Shown here one piece after another: positions 53,643-62,787 of a stretch of 64,000 nt of DNA. Position numbers and translations under genes: made by a program. The notes under the pieces were generated by a model. It was not told the DNA's origin, ran no database searches, and saw only the letters and a program-made list of their open reading frames with translations. Origin of the DNA: Williamsia soli (GTDB lineage Bacteria; Actinomycetota; Actinomycetes; Mycobacteriales; Mycobacteriaceae); NCBI RefSeq assembly GCF_017377795.1, contig NZ_JAFRDR010000009.1, forward strand, positions 62,001 through 126,000. The letters run 5' to 3'. How positions within the stretch are numbered: the first letter of the stretch is position 1; every line of letters begins with the position of its first letter.

Positions 53643-54854
53643 TCAGGCGATCCGTTCGAACACTGCCGCGAGGCCCTGCCCGCCGCCGATGCACATCGTC
53701 TCCAGGCCCCATCGGGCGTCGCGCCGATCGAGTTCGCGGAGCAGCGTCGCCAGGATGCGAGCGCCGGTCGCGCCGACCGGATGCCCCAGCGAGATGCCCG
53801 ACCCGTTCGGGTTGACGCGCTGATCATCGGCCTCGATCTTGAGGCTCTGTAGGACCGCAAGCGCCTGTGCTGCAAAGGCTTCGTTGAGTTCGATGACGTC
53901 CATGTCGTCGAGGGTCAGGTTCAGGCGACCCAGCGTCTTTTCCACCGCGGGCACCGGGCCGATGCCCATACGCGACGGTTCGACTCCGCTGACGGCCCAC
54001 GAGGCCAACCGCGCGATCGGACGAAGGCCGAGCTCCTTGGCCTTTTCGGGGGTCGTCACGATACACAGCGCGGCACCGTCGTTCTGGCCACTCGCGTTGC
54101 CGGCGGTGACGGTGGAGTCGGGGTCGATCGCGACGCGGATCGGCCGGAGCTTCGCAAGCGACTCCACGTTCGTGTCGCGGCGGGGGTGTTCGTCCACGGT
54201 CACCAGCTGCGGGTCACTTCTACGCTGCGGTACCTCGATGCCCACGATCTCCTGGTCGAAGATCCCGCTGTCCTGCGCAGCCACGGCCCGCTGGTGCGAC
54301 TGCACCGCCAGCGCGTCCTGGTCGGCTCGGCTGATGCCGAACTCGGCGCGCAGGTTTTCGGCGGTCTCGATCATGCCGCCGGGTACCGGATAGTTGACCC
54401 CACCGGCGGTCACCCGCCCGCGAGCCAGCCGATCCTGCAATTCGACGCCGGCTCCTTTGACCCCCCACCGGATCGCGTCGGTGTAGAACTCGGCCTGACT
54501 CATCGACTCCGCTCCCCCGGCGAGGATGAGGTCGCTCGCCCCGGTGGCCACCTGCATACAGGCTTGCAGCACCGCCTGAAGTCCGGATCCACACCGTCGA
54601 TCGACCTGCAGGCCCGGCACATCGATACCCAGTCCGGCGTCGAGTGCAGCGATCCGGCCGATCGCCGGCGCCTCACCGTTCGGCGTTGCCTGACCGAGGA
54701 TCACGTCGTCGATCTGGTCGCCAGAGACGCCCGTTCGGGTGACGATCTCGCGGATCACCGCCGCTGCCAACGTCTGTGGCGCAACGTCTTTGAAGATTCC
54801 GCCGAAACGGCCTACCGGGGTTCGCAGCGGTTCGCAGATCACGGCTTCGGGCAT
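53643..54854 (-). CDS. pcaF: beta-ketoadipyl-CoA thiolase
   Basis: 403-residue thiolase. The acyl-enzyme cysteine C88 is in DRRCGSGLQAVLQA, with the base region in NEAFAAQAL, GHPVGATGAR and the second active-site cysteine in MCIGGGQG. The length and the cluster (pcaD, pcaI, pcaJ adjacent) support the last step of the beta-ketoadipate pathway: 3-oxoadipyl-CoA to succinyl-CoA and acetyl-CoA. General acetyl-CoA acetyltransferases are similar, so the assignment rests on context. It is the last gene of the minus-strand pcaD-pcaR-pcaF run. Confidence 0.9.
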   Translation of the reverse strand: MPEAVICEPLRTPVGRFGGIFKDVAPQTLAAAVIREIVTRTGVSGDQIDDVILGQATPNGEAPAIGRIAALDAGLGIDVPGLQVDRRCGSGLQAVLQACMQVATGASDLILAGGAESMSQAEFYTDAIRWGVKGAGVELQDRLARGRVTAGGVNYPVPGGMIETAENLRAEFGISRADQDALAVQSHQRAVAAQDSGIFDQEIVGIEVPQRRSDPQLVTVDEHPRRDTNVESLAKLRPIRVAIDPDSTVTAGNASGQNDGAALCIVTTPEKAKELGLRPIARLASWAVSGVEPSRMGIGPVPAVEKTLGRLNLTLDDMDVIELNEAFAAQALAVLQSLKIEADDQRVNPNGSGISLGHPVGATGARILATLLRELDRRDARWGLETMCIGGGQGLAAVFERIA

Positions 54855-54875
54855 GGGTGTTCTCCTTCAGATTCT

Positions 54876-55649
54876 TCAGTGGGTGGTGCGGGCGATGTCA
54901 CCGGTGATGGCGGCGGCGGTGCGCAGAAGTTCTGGGACCAGGTCGTTGCGGATCGCGTCCAGGCTGTAGCGCACGGACTGGGTCGAGATGTTCACTGCCG
55001 CGATCACTGACCCGTCTCTGCCGTGGATCGGGGCAGCGAGCGAGCGTAGACCGGCCTCCAATTCGCCGTCGACGATGCAGAAGCCCTGTTCGCCCGCAGC
55101 TCGGATGGATTCGCGCAGATCTACCGTCGCGACCTTGGTGTGGGCGGTCAGCGGCCGCGGGGTGACCCTGTCCAGGTGCGCGCTGAGATCGGCGTCGCTC
55201 AGTGCGGCGAGGAGCACCCGCCCCATCGAGGTGACGTAGGCCGGGAATCGGGTGCCGATCGTGATCGAGACCGTCATGATCCGGCTGACCGGAACGCGGG
55301 CAACGTAGACCACGTCGTCACCGTCGAGGATAGAGACAGATGCGGACTCGTGGACACGCGCCGCCAGCGCCTCCAGATGCGGACCCGCGACCTCCGGGAG
55401 TGAGAGGGACGACAGATAGCTGTATCCGAGGTCGAGAACGCGCGGCGTCAGCCAGAACGCGGTGCCGTCCGTACCGACATAGCCGAGGTCATGAAGGGTC
55501 AGCAGAAACCTCCGCGCGGCCGGACGCGAGAGTTCGGTTCGCGCAGCGACCTCGCTGACGGTCTGGCGAGGACGGTCGACATCGAAGGCGCGGATGACCG
55601 CCAGTCCCCGGGCCAGCGACTGGACGTGGTCACCGGACGCACCGGTCAT
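54876..55649 (-). CDS. pcaR: IclR family regulator of the pca genes
   Basis: 257-residue IclR regulator, with a winged helix at about 10-70 (SLARGLAVIRAFDVDRPRQT then VSEVAARTELSRPAARRFLL) and an IclR C-terminal effector domain from about 85 onward. It lies between pcaD and pcaF on the same strand, as pcaR does in several actinobacteria, and opposite to pcaIJ. ATG 55649 overlaps the pcaD stop. Its operator is likely in the 75-base pcaD-pcaI gap (CCGTAC repeats). The effector is probably 3-oxoadipate or protocatechuate, by analogy. Confidence 0.85.
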   Translation of the reverse strand: MTGASGDHVQSLARGLAVIRAFDVDRPRQTVSEVAARTELSRPAARRFLLTLHDLGYVGTDGTAFWLTPRVLDLGYSYLSSLSLPEVAGPHLEALAARVHESASVSILDGDDVVYVARVPVSRIMTVSITIGTRFPAYVTSMGRVLLAALSDADLSAHLDRVTPRPLTAHTKVATVDLRESIRAAGEQGFCIVDGELEAGLRSLAAPIHGRDGSVIAAVNISTQSVRYSLDAIRNDLVPELLRTAAAITGDIARTTH

Positions 55650-56416
55650 CGGGTCGCCACATGCTCTCGGATCAGCGACGAGACCACGGTCGCCTGTTCG
55701 AGATTGACCAGATGTGCGCCGGGGTCCAGGATCTTGATGCTCGCACCCGGCACCAGGGCAGCGATGTCCTGCAGGTGTTCCGGCGGCGTGGCCGGATCCT
55801 GGGCACCCGCGATCGCCAGTGTCGGGGTGGTGACAGACGGTAGGTGCGGACGGGAGTCCCACTGCGCCAACGCCTCACAGCACGAGGCGTAACCCTCGTC
55901 ATCGGTGTTCTTCACCATCTCTCGCGCACGGTCGACCAGATCCCTGTCCTCGTCGGCCAATCCGAGGGTGAACCATCTGTCGACGACCGCATCGGCGATG
56001 GCCGACGTACCCGAGGACCGCACGGTGGCAGCCCGGTCGAGCCAGGGCTGCGGATCGCCGAAACGGGCCGAAGTGCACAGCAGGGTCATGGTGGACACCC
56101 GCTCTGGCGCCGCGACCGCGATCTGCTGGGCGATCGCTCCCCCCAGTGACAAACCCACGAGGTGAACGGTTCCCGCACCGAGCGCGACAAGAGTTGTCAG
56201 CACGTCGTCCGCCAGGTCGGGGACGGTATACGGACCGGCCGGAGCAGGCGACTCACCGTGCCCCCGCACGTCAAGAGCAATGACTCGGTGGTCAGATCCG
56301 AGGTCAGCCATCTGTGGCTGCCACATGGATCGATCGGAGCCCAACGATCCCAAGAACACGATCGTCTGCTGCGAGGTTTCGCTGCCGCCGACACTGCCGG
56401 CCAGTTCGTACGTCAT
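55646..56416 (-). CDS. pcaD: 3-oxoadipate enol-lactonase
   Basis: 256-residue alpha/beta-hydrolase: the nucleophile elbow is VGLSLGGAIAQQ (serine in GLSLGG), the oxyanion region IVFLGSLGSDRSMWQPQM, VIALDVRGHGESP follows, and the histidine is in ILDPGAHLVNLEQ. These match 3-oxoadipate enol-lactonases that open beta-ketoadipate enol-lactone. ATG 56416 follows a GGAGGT site; the longer frame to 56491 would overlap the divergent pcaI promoter. There is no fused carboxymuconolactone decarboxylase (pcaC) in the protein, and none elsewhere in the window. Confidence 0.92.
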   Translation of the reverse strand: MTYELAGSVGGSETSQQTIVFLGSLGSDRSMWQPQMADLGSDHRVIALDVRGHGESPAPAGPYTVPDLADDVLTTLVALGAGTVHLVGLSLGGAIAQQIAVAAPERVSTMTLLCTSARFGDPQPWLDRAATVRSSGTSAIADAVVDRWFTLGLADEDRDLVDRAREMVKNTDDEGYASCCEALAQWDSRPHLPSVTTPTLAIAGAQDPATPPEHLQDIAALVPGASIKILDPGAHLVNLEQATVVSSLIREHVATR

Positions 56417-56436
56417 TTCTACCTCCATCGCTCGAT

Positions 56437-56472
56437 CCGTACGCTCTCCGTACACTTGTACTATACCCGTAC
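56437..56472. promoter_or_regulatory. pcaD-pcaI divergent operator region
   Basis: Three copies of CCGTAC at 56437, 56448 and 56467 and a perfect palindrome GTACACTTGTAC (56450-56461) fill the 75-base gap between the divergent pcaD and pcaI starts. Repeated GTAC half-sites of this kind are expected for an IclR-type activator such as the adjacent pcaR product. Confidence 0.6.
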
Positions 56473-56491
56473 ACGTGGGTACCCTGTCCAC

Positions 56492-57241
56492 ATGCTCGAC
56501 AAAGTGATCACCTCAGCAGCGGCAGCGGTTGCCGACATCCCCGATGGCGCCTCGCTCGCCGTCGGCGGGTTCGGCCTGGTCGGCGTGCCGGAAGTCTTGA
56601 TCCGCGCCGTCCTCGACCAGGGTGCAACCAACCTCGAGACCGTCAGCAACAACTGCGGCACCAACGGGTTCGGACTCGGGCTGCTGTTGGCAGAGCATCG
56701 GATTCGCCGCACGATCTCGTCGTATGTCGGATCGAACGAAGAGTTCGCGCGGCAGTACCTCTCGGGTGAACTCGAGGTCGAACTCACGCCTCAGGGCACC
56801 CTCGCCGAGCGGATGCGCGCGGGCGGAGCTGGAATACCCGCCTTCTTCACCCCCGCAGGCGTCGGCACCCCGGTCGCCGATGGCGGCCTGCCGCTGCGGT
56901 ACGACGGCTCGGGTGGAGTGCTCGTCGCGAGCCCCCCGAAGGAGACCCGCGAGTTCGGCGGCTTCGCTTACGTTTTGGAACAGGGCATCGTCACCGACTT
57001 CGCGCTGGTACACGCCTGGAAAGGCGACCGCCACGGCAACCTGGTCTACCGTCGCAGTGCCCGCAACTTCAATCCGCCGGCTGCAACCGCCGGTCGGATC
57101 ACCATCGCTCAGGTCGAAGAACTGGTCGAGCCCGGCGAGATCGATCCCGATCAGGTCCACACCCCCGGCATCCATGTACAGCGGGTCGTCCATGTGGGCA
57201 AGGTCGAGGTCGGCATCGAGAAAAGGACTGTGCGCGCATGA
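56492..57241 (+). CDS. pcaI: 3-oxoadipate:succinyl-CoA transferase subunit A
   Basis: 249-residue CoA transferase alpha subunit. It starts [20 protein letters not shown] and contains the family signature [20 protein letters not shown] and the [20 protein letters not shown] segment. The two-subunit enzyme moves CoA from succinyl-CoA to 3-oxoadipate; acetoacetate:succinyl-CoA transferase (ScoA/AtoD) is similar, and the pathway context decides for PcaI. The stop overlaps pcaJ by four bases. Divergent from pcaD with a shared operator region. Confidence 0.92.
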   Translation: MLDKVITSAAAAVADIPDGASLAVGGFGLVGVPEVLIRAVLDQGATNLETVSNNCGTNGFGLGLLLAEHRIRRTISSYVGSNEEFARQYLSGELEVELTPQGTLAERMRAGGAGIPAFFTPAGVGTPVADGGLPLRYDGSGGVLVASPPKETREFGGFAYVLEQGIVTDFALVHAWKGDRHGNLVYRRSARNFNPPAATAGRITIAQVEELVEPGEIDPDQVHTPGIHVQRVVHVGKVEVGIEKRTVRA

Positions 57242-57879
57242 GTTTGACACGCGAAGAGATGGCCGCGCGGGTGGCGCTGGAGCTCGAAGACGGCCAGTAC
57301 GTCAACCTCGGCATCGGCATGCCCACACTGGTCCCCAACTATCTGTCGGCCGACATCTCCGTCGAACTACATTCGGAGAACGGCGTTTTGGGAGTAGGCC
57401 CCTACCCCACCGAAGATGAACTCGACCCCGAGCTGATCAACGCCGGCAAGGAGACGATCACCGTCAATCCCGGTGCCTCCTACTTCGACTCGGCCGATTC
57501 CTTCGCGATGATCCGCGGTGGCCACGTCGATGTCGCGGTGCTCGGCGCGATGCAGGTCAGCGCCGCCGGCGACCTCGCCAACTGGATGGTCCCCGGCCAG
57601 ATGGTCAAGGGCATGGGCGGCGCGATGGACCTGGTCCACGGTGCCCGCAAGGTCATCGTGATGATGGAGCACGTCACCCGCACAGGCGCCCCCAAGATCC
57701 TCGACGTCTGCACCCTGCCCCTGACCGGAAAAGCCTGTGTGCAAAGGATCATCACCGATCTCGCGGTACTCGATGTGACCCCCGACGGCCTTCGTCTCGT
57801 CGAACTCGCCCCCGGTGTCACCTTCGAAGAAGTCGAATCCGCCACCGCCGCCCCCATCCTCGTTCCCCAAACCCAGTAG
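57238..57879 (+). CDS. pcaJ: 3-oxoadipate:succinyl-CoA transferase subunit B
   Basis: 213-residue CoA transferase beta subunit. The catalytic glutamate is in [14 protein letters not shown], with the [20 protein letters not shown] then HVTRTGAPK segment typical of the family. ATG 57238 overlaps the pcaI stop. Together with PcaI it activates 3-oxoadipate. Its stop is five bases from the palindromic repeat at 57885, which may also act as terminator. Confidence 0.94.
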   Translation: MSLTREEMAARVALELEDGQYVNLGIGMPTLVPNYLSADISVELHSENGVLGVGPYPTEDELDPELINAGKETITVNPGASYFDSADSFAMIRGGHVDVAVLGAMQVSAAGDLANWMVPGQMVKGMGGAMDLVHGARKVIVMMEHVTRTGAPKILDVCTLPLTGKACVQRIITDLAVLDVTPDGLRLVELAPGVTFEEVESATAAPILVPQTQ

Positions 57880-57884
57880 TTTCA

Positions 57885-57937
57885 GGCAAACCCAGGTGTT
57901 GCAGCACCTGGGTTTGCCCGGAACACGTGGGTTTGCG
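57885..57937. repeat. left palindromic repeats beside the second DUF559 gene
   Basis: GGCAAACCCAGGTG (57885-57898), six bases, CACCTGGGTTTGCC (57905-57918): perfect 14-base arms. A further half copy, GGGTTTGCG, follows with a 19-base period (GGGTTTGC at 57910 and 57929). The same core occurs in the right flank at 58591-58662. The first hairpin could also terminate pcaIJ transcription. Confidence 0.85.
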
Positions 57938-57951
57938 TTTCATCCACAGAC

Positions 57952-58587
57952 TTGGGGTCCATCCACAGGTTCACCGTAAACCGGTACGACAACCTTCGCG
58001 TCCAGACCAGCCGCCCCGATGATCAATCCGTGGTCGACGGCGTGCTACTCACCAAGCTGGCACTGACTGCCTGTGACGTCGCGCGCCAGGGCACGTTCGC
58101 CCAAGCTGTCGCGGTCCTCGATCATGCCTTGCGCCTGGGTGTGATCCGCAGCGAGCTCAGATCCATCGCCCAGCGCTTCACGGGGACCAAAGGGATTGCG
58201 ACGCTCCGTCGAGCATTCGACGTTGCCGATGCCAGCTCGGAATCGGTGGGTGAGTCCCTCAGCCGGGCTCTGATGATCGAGTGGTGCGACATTCCACTTC
58301 CGGCACTACAGACCGAGTATCGGGACGAGTGTGGACAACTCATCGCCCGGGTCGACTTCGACTGGGGCGGAGAGGTCGTCGGCGAATTCGACGGCACGGT
58401 TAAGTACCAGAAGGATCGACACCCCGGCGAGACCGCCTCGGACGTCGTCATCCGAGAACAGATCCGTGAAGACCGTCTGCGCGAAGAAGGCCTGATCGTG
58501 GTGCGGTGGATCTGGGACGACTTCAAGAAGCCCCAGGTCCTCCGCGCGAGGATCAGGAAGGCGCTCGCCCGCGCCGGAGTCATCTGA
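57952..58587 (+). pseudogene. DUF559 nuclease-fold gene lacking its N-terminal part
   Basis: 211 codons from TTG 57952 that align with the C-terminal two thirds of DUF559/AbiEi-type proteins, including the intact one at 37520: V28-D29-G30 onward matches residues 103-105 there (offset about 75). The nuclease part is present: E101 in SVGESLSRAL, D135 in ARVDFDW, E145 and D147 in VGEFDGTVKY, and a basic helix ending LIVVRWIWDDFKK. The N-terminal segment that precedes these residues in full-length members is missing and the sequence just upstream is repeat-derived. It may be a remnant, or a short version still expressed from TTG 57952 or a later start. Confidence 0.7.
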
Positions 58588-58590
58588 CCG

Positions 58591-58662
58591 CGCAAACCCA
58601 GGCATTGCAGGCAAACCCAGGCGTTGCAGCAACTGGGTTTGCCTAAAACACCTGGGTTTGCG
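58591..58662. repeat. right palindromic repeats beside the second DUF559 gene
   Basis: Nested inverted repeats: outer arms CGCAAACCCAGG (58591-58602) and CCTGGGTTTGCG (58651-58662), inner arms GGCAAACCCAG (58610-58620) and CTGGGTTTGCC (58633-58643). The period is 19 bases on each side (GCAAACCC at 58592 and 58611; GGGTTTGC at 58635 and 58654). It ends 12 bases before the catC stop. Confidence 0.85.
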
Positions 58663-58674
58663 TGGAAGGCGGGG

Positions 58675-58956
58675 CTACTTGATTGACGACGCGTGCTTGT
58701 TCAACGGGGTCACATCGATCGTCATGAACGGGAACAGCGGGAGGTTCCACAAGAGTTCGTGGAGCTCGTCCGGAGTTTCGACGTCAAAGATGCTGATGTT
58801 GCTGAACTTTCCCGTGACGCGCCAGATGTGCACCCACTTCCCCGAATGCTGGAGGTCCTGGGAGTACTTCTTCTCCCGCGCAAGAGTCTCGGCCCGGATA
58901 TCGGGATCGAGGTCACGCGGGATGTCGACGTCCATGCGTACGTGAAACAGTGCCAC
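58675..58956 (-). CDS. catC: muconolactone delta-isomerase
   Basis: 93-residue small protein of the muconolactone isomerase family: MALFHVRMDVDIPRDLDPDI, then AREKKYSQDLQHSGKWVHIW, SIFDVETPDELHELLW and a final proline/histidine-containing NLPLFPFMTIDVTPLNKHAS. Length and motifs match CatC, which isomerises muconolactone to 3-oxoadipate enol-lactone. It lies 29 bases after catB on the same strand. Its stop is next to the repeat block at 58591-58662. Confidence 0.95.
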   Translation of the reverse strand: MALFHVRMDVDIPRDLDPDIRAETLAREKKYSQDLQHSGKWVHIWRVTGKFSNISIFDVETPDELHELLWNLPLFPFMTIDVTPLNKHASSIK

Positions 58957-58985
58957 TGGGTCATGCCTTTCGCGAGTTGAGGAAA

Positions 58986-60107
58986 TCAGGCCCGGGTGAG
59001 CTTGTCCACCATGTCCATGTCGAGTTCGACACCGAGTCCCGGCCCCTCGGGAAGATGGACCTTTCCATCAGCGTAACGCAACGGTTCCTGCAGCAGTTCG
59101 ACGGAAAACAGCAGAGGGCCAAAGAGTTCGGTGCCGAAGTTGATACCCGGTTCACTGCATGCGAAATGGATCGAGGCGGCGGTGCCGATGGGCCCTTCGA
59201 TCGACGTGGCACCGTGGCACGCGATACCTGCCGATTTGGCGATGGCCGCGATCTCTCGGCTCTTCGCCAGCCCACCACATTTGGTGGTCTTGATCGCGAT
59301 CACATCGGCCGCTCCCTGGCGCACCACCTCGAGAGCGTCATGAGGCGTCGACACACTCTCGTCGGCCATCACAGGAATCGGGAGCAGGCGATTCAGCTCG
59401 GCGAGCACCTCGATCTGTTCGCCCGGGGTGGGTTGCTCGATGAGTTCGACGCCACCATCAGCCAAGCGCGGCAGGTACTTCAGCGCGGTGAAGCGATCCC
59501 AGCGCGCGTTGACGTCGACGCGGACACCAGCACGCCCGTCCAGACCTTCGACGATGTCGAGGATTCGCTGCGTATCGACTTCGGGATCGAGAGCACCCAT
59601 CTTCAGTTTGAAGCTGTAGTGCATTCGACTGTCTAGTTTCTCTCGCGCTTCGTCGAGGATCTCGGCCACGGGCGCCGCACCGAGTGCCCACGTGACGTCG
59701 ACGCTGTTCCGGAATGCACCGCCGATCAGCGCATGGACCGGCAGACCGAGGCAGCGCGCCCACGCATCGTGGAGCGCGATCTCGACGGCAGCCTTGGCGA
59801 ACCGCGCCTGCGCGACCACCCGTTCGATGTCGAGCATGATGCCGGTGACGTCGTCGACCTTGCGGCCCAACAGGACCGGGGCGATGTAGCGGTCGACGAT
59901 CGACTTCATCGTCTCGACGGACTCGCCGCCCCACCACGGGCCACCGGGGACCACACCTTCGCCGCGCCCGATCACTCCGCCATCGGTTCTGATGGACACC
60001 AACAGGATCGGTTGTGCATCCATCGATGTGGTCGCGAACTTGTGAGAACGGACCAGAGGTACGTCGATGATGCGGGTCTCGACATCGACGATCTTGAGAT
60101 CGGGCAC
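58986..60107 (-). CDS. catB: muconate cycloisomerase
   Basis: 373-residue enolase-superfamily enzyme. The KxK motif is in SFKLKMG, metal ligands are D in VDVNARW, E in LIEQP and D in MADESVS, and the opposite lysine is in IKTTKCGG. The N-terminal capping domain starts KIVDVETRIIDVPLVRSHKF. It turns cis,cis-muconate into muconolactone. The start ATG 60107 lies six bases after the catA stop. Order catA-catB-catC is the Rhodococcus/Gordonia one. Confidence 0.95.
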   Translation of the reverse strand: MPDLKIVDVETRIIDVPLVRSHKFATTSMDAQPILLVSIRTDGGVIGRGEGVVPGGPWWGGESVETMKSIVDRYIAPVLLGRKVDDVTGIMLDIERVVAQARFAKAAVEIALHDAWARCLGLPVHALIGGAFRNSVDVTWALGAAPVAEILDEAREKLDSRMHYSFKLKMGALDPEVDTQRILDIVEGLDGRAGVRVDVNARWDRFTALKYLPRLADGGVELIEQPTPGEQIEVLAELNRLLPIPVMADESVSTPHDALEVVRQGAADVIAIKTTKCGGLAKSREIAAIAKSAGIACHGATSIEGPIGTAASIHFACSEPGINFGTELFGPLLFSVELLQEPLRYADGKVHLPEGPGLGVELDMDMVDKLTRA

Positions 60108-60113
60108 GACCGT

Positions 60114-61067
<954 letters not shown>

Positions 61068-61104
61068 TCACACGGCTTGTCAAGTGATCAGCTGCAGGCG
61101 GGGG

Positions 61105-62046
61105 TCAGGGGTGGCGCAACGTGTCCGACGGACTCTCGCCGTACTTGCGACGATAAGTCGCTGCGAACCGGCCGGTGTGAGTGAAACCCCACTTCATCGC
61201 GGCGTCGGTCACCGACGTGCCGGCACCTGGATCGTTCAACTCGCGGTTGACCCGAGCGAGCCGCACGTCATTGAGGTACTCGCGAGGACTCATACCCACG
61301 TATTCACGAAACCCCTCTTGCAGCCGGCGCACGCTCACGCCGGCGGCATCTGCCATATCCGCGGCTGTCCACGCCCGGCTGGGGTCTGCGTGGATCGCAT
61401 CGACGACCCTCGTGACGATCCTCGGCCGGATCTGCTGCTGGTCCGCCTCCGAGTCCCCGACGGCAGCGAGCACGAGCGCAGTGGTCAAAGCGCCGGAAAG
61501 CTGCTGCGCGACAAGCGGGTTCTGCCACAACTCGTCGTCATCGGCCTCTGCATGGATCGCGCGCACCATCCGCAACCAACCAGCCCCCGCGGATCCTCGG
61601 AGGTCGATCTGAGCGGGCAACCGGACGTCAGGGCGCGCCATCGTCCGGTTGAGCTCGCGGTGCAGGTGGTCACGGTCGATCCGGACCCCGACGATCGTGC
61701 AGGCGCTACTCCACCGGGTGATGAGTGTCGGGGTGTCCGGCGGATTGACCGTTGCGAGCCCCGGTGTGGACACCACACTGTCACGGGCAGTGCGCGACTC
61801 CAGTCTGCCGCGGAGCGGGATGTTGATGGCGTATGCACCCGGATGATCGGTCTCGACAGACACCTCTGCGCCCCAACCGATTCGAGCAATCCTGATCGGG
61901 CCGAGATCGACGGTGTTCACCACCACGTCTTCGGCGTTACTGCCCTTGCTCAGGGGTGTCAGCACGTGGGGGAAGTAGGCGCCCGACACCGCCTCTGACG
62001 CTTCATCCCAGTCAGGTGAACGGCCCGCGGCGGCGTGATTCTGCAT
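61105..62046 (-). CDS. AraC family regulator, PheR-like
   Basis: 313-residue activator with an N-terminal cupin-like sensing domain (about 35-180, including DHPGAYAINIPLRGRLESRT) and a C-terminal AraC double helix-turn-helix (about 220-310, WTAADMADAAGVSVRRLQEG and PREYLNDVRLARVNRELNDP then KWGFTHTGRFAATYRRKYGE). ATG 62046 faces the flavin reductase at 62199; direct repeats at 62095-62128 lie between. In Rhodococcus an AraC-type PheR of this kind activates the phenol hydroxylase genes, and this arrangement matches. Confidence 0.88.
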   Translation of the reverse strand: MQNHAAAGRSPDWDEASEAVSGAYFPHVLTPLSKGSNAEDVVVNTVDLGPIRIARIGWGAEVSVETDHPGAYAINIPLRGRLESRTARDSVVSTPGLATVNPPDTPTLITRWSSACTIVGVRIDRDHLHRELNRTMARPDVRLPAQIDLRGSAGAGWLRMVRAIHAEADDDELWQNPLVAQQLSGALTTALVLAAVGDSEADQQQIRPRIVTRVVDAIHADPSRAWTAADMADAAGVSVRRLQEGFREYVGMSPREYLNDVRLARVNRELNDPGAGTSVTDAAMKWGFTHTGRFAATYRRKYGESPSDTLRHP

Positions 62047-62094
62047 CTTCGGCACACCTCCTCGAGCTCCGTGACCCGACCCTTCGATTCTCGC

Positions 62095-62128
62095 CGCGTT
62101 TGCCGGATGGAGTTCGCGTTTGGCGGAT
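62095..62128. promoter_or_regulatory. direct repeats, probable AraC operator
   Basis: CGCGTTTGCCGGAT (62095) and CGCGTTTGGCGGAT (62115) are 14-base direct repeats with one mismatch, spaced exactly 20 bases apart. AraC-family activators bind such repeats. They lie upstream of the flavin reductase/oxygenase operon. Confidence 0.6.
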
Positions 62129-62198
62129 CGCGGCTTGGCCGCCGGGTCGCAATAGTGTTCTACACCACATTCTGGCGATCCGAAAGGAGGCGTTATCA

Positions 62199-62777
62199 AT
62201 GGACAAAGGCAGCGTGCGAAACATTTTCGGCCAGTTTGCCAGTGGCGTCACGGTCATCACCTGCACAAACGCCGACGGTGAACCCCACGGGGCCACGGTC
62301 ACCGCGTTCACCGCGATCTCGATGCAACCGCGTTTGTGCCAGGTCACCATGACCCGAAAGTCGAAGGCATGCGGGTTTCTCAGCGGCGCACCGTTCGCGG
62401 TGAACATTCTCGCGGCCGACCAGGTGGACATCGCCATGCATTTCGCAGGCCGCCCAGGCGAGCCCGGTCCGGTCTGGGCGGACGGACCCACCGCTCCCGT
62501 CCTGTGCGGGGCGGCCGCCACACTGTCCTGCACGTCCTGGGCAGAGTACGACGGCGGTGATCACCTCATCTTCATCGGCGAGATCGTCGATGCCGAAACC
62601 ACCGACAAGAAGCCGCTGCTCTACTACCGCAGCGCTTTTCACGACCTCGGACCGACATCGGCCAGCTCGGCATGGCTGGGATCGATGGACGACCCACATC
62701 GCGGATGGTTCGACGCCGACACCAGCTTCGTTCCCCTACATCTCAATTCAGCTCACCTGAACCCAACCCCTCGATAA
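62199..62777 (+). CDS. flavin reductase component of a two-component hydroxylase
   Basis: 192-residue flavin reductase-like domain protein (HpaC/PheA2 family): [20 protein letters not shown], then [20 protein letters not shown] and [20 protein letters not shown] are the FMN/FAD-binding blocks; the H in DDPHRGWFD is near the end. It supplies reduced flavin to the oxygenase encoded 10 bases downstream. AAAGGAGG precedes ATG 62199. In phenol degraders the pair is named pheA2/pheA1; with 4-hydroxyphenylacetate it is hpaC/hpaB. Confidence 0.9.
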   Translation: MDKGSVRNIFGQFASGVTVITCTNADGEPHGATVTAFTAISMQPRLCQVTMTRKSKACGFLSGAPFAVNILAADQVDIAMHFAGRPGEPGPVWADGPTAPVLCGAAATLSCTSWAEYDGGDHLIFIGEIVDAETTDKKPLLYYRSAFHDLGPTSASSAWLGSMDDPHRGWFDADTSFVPLHLNSAHLNPTPR

Positions 62778-62787
62778 AGGAGACATC

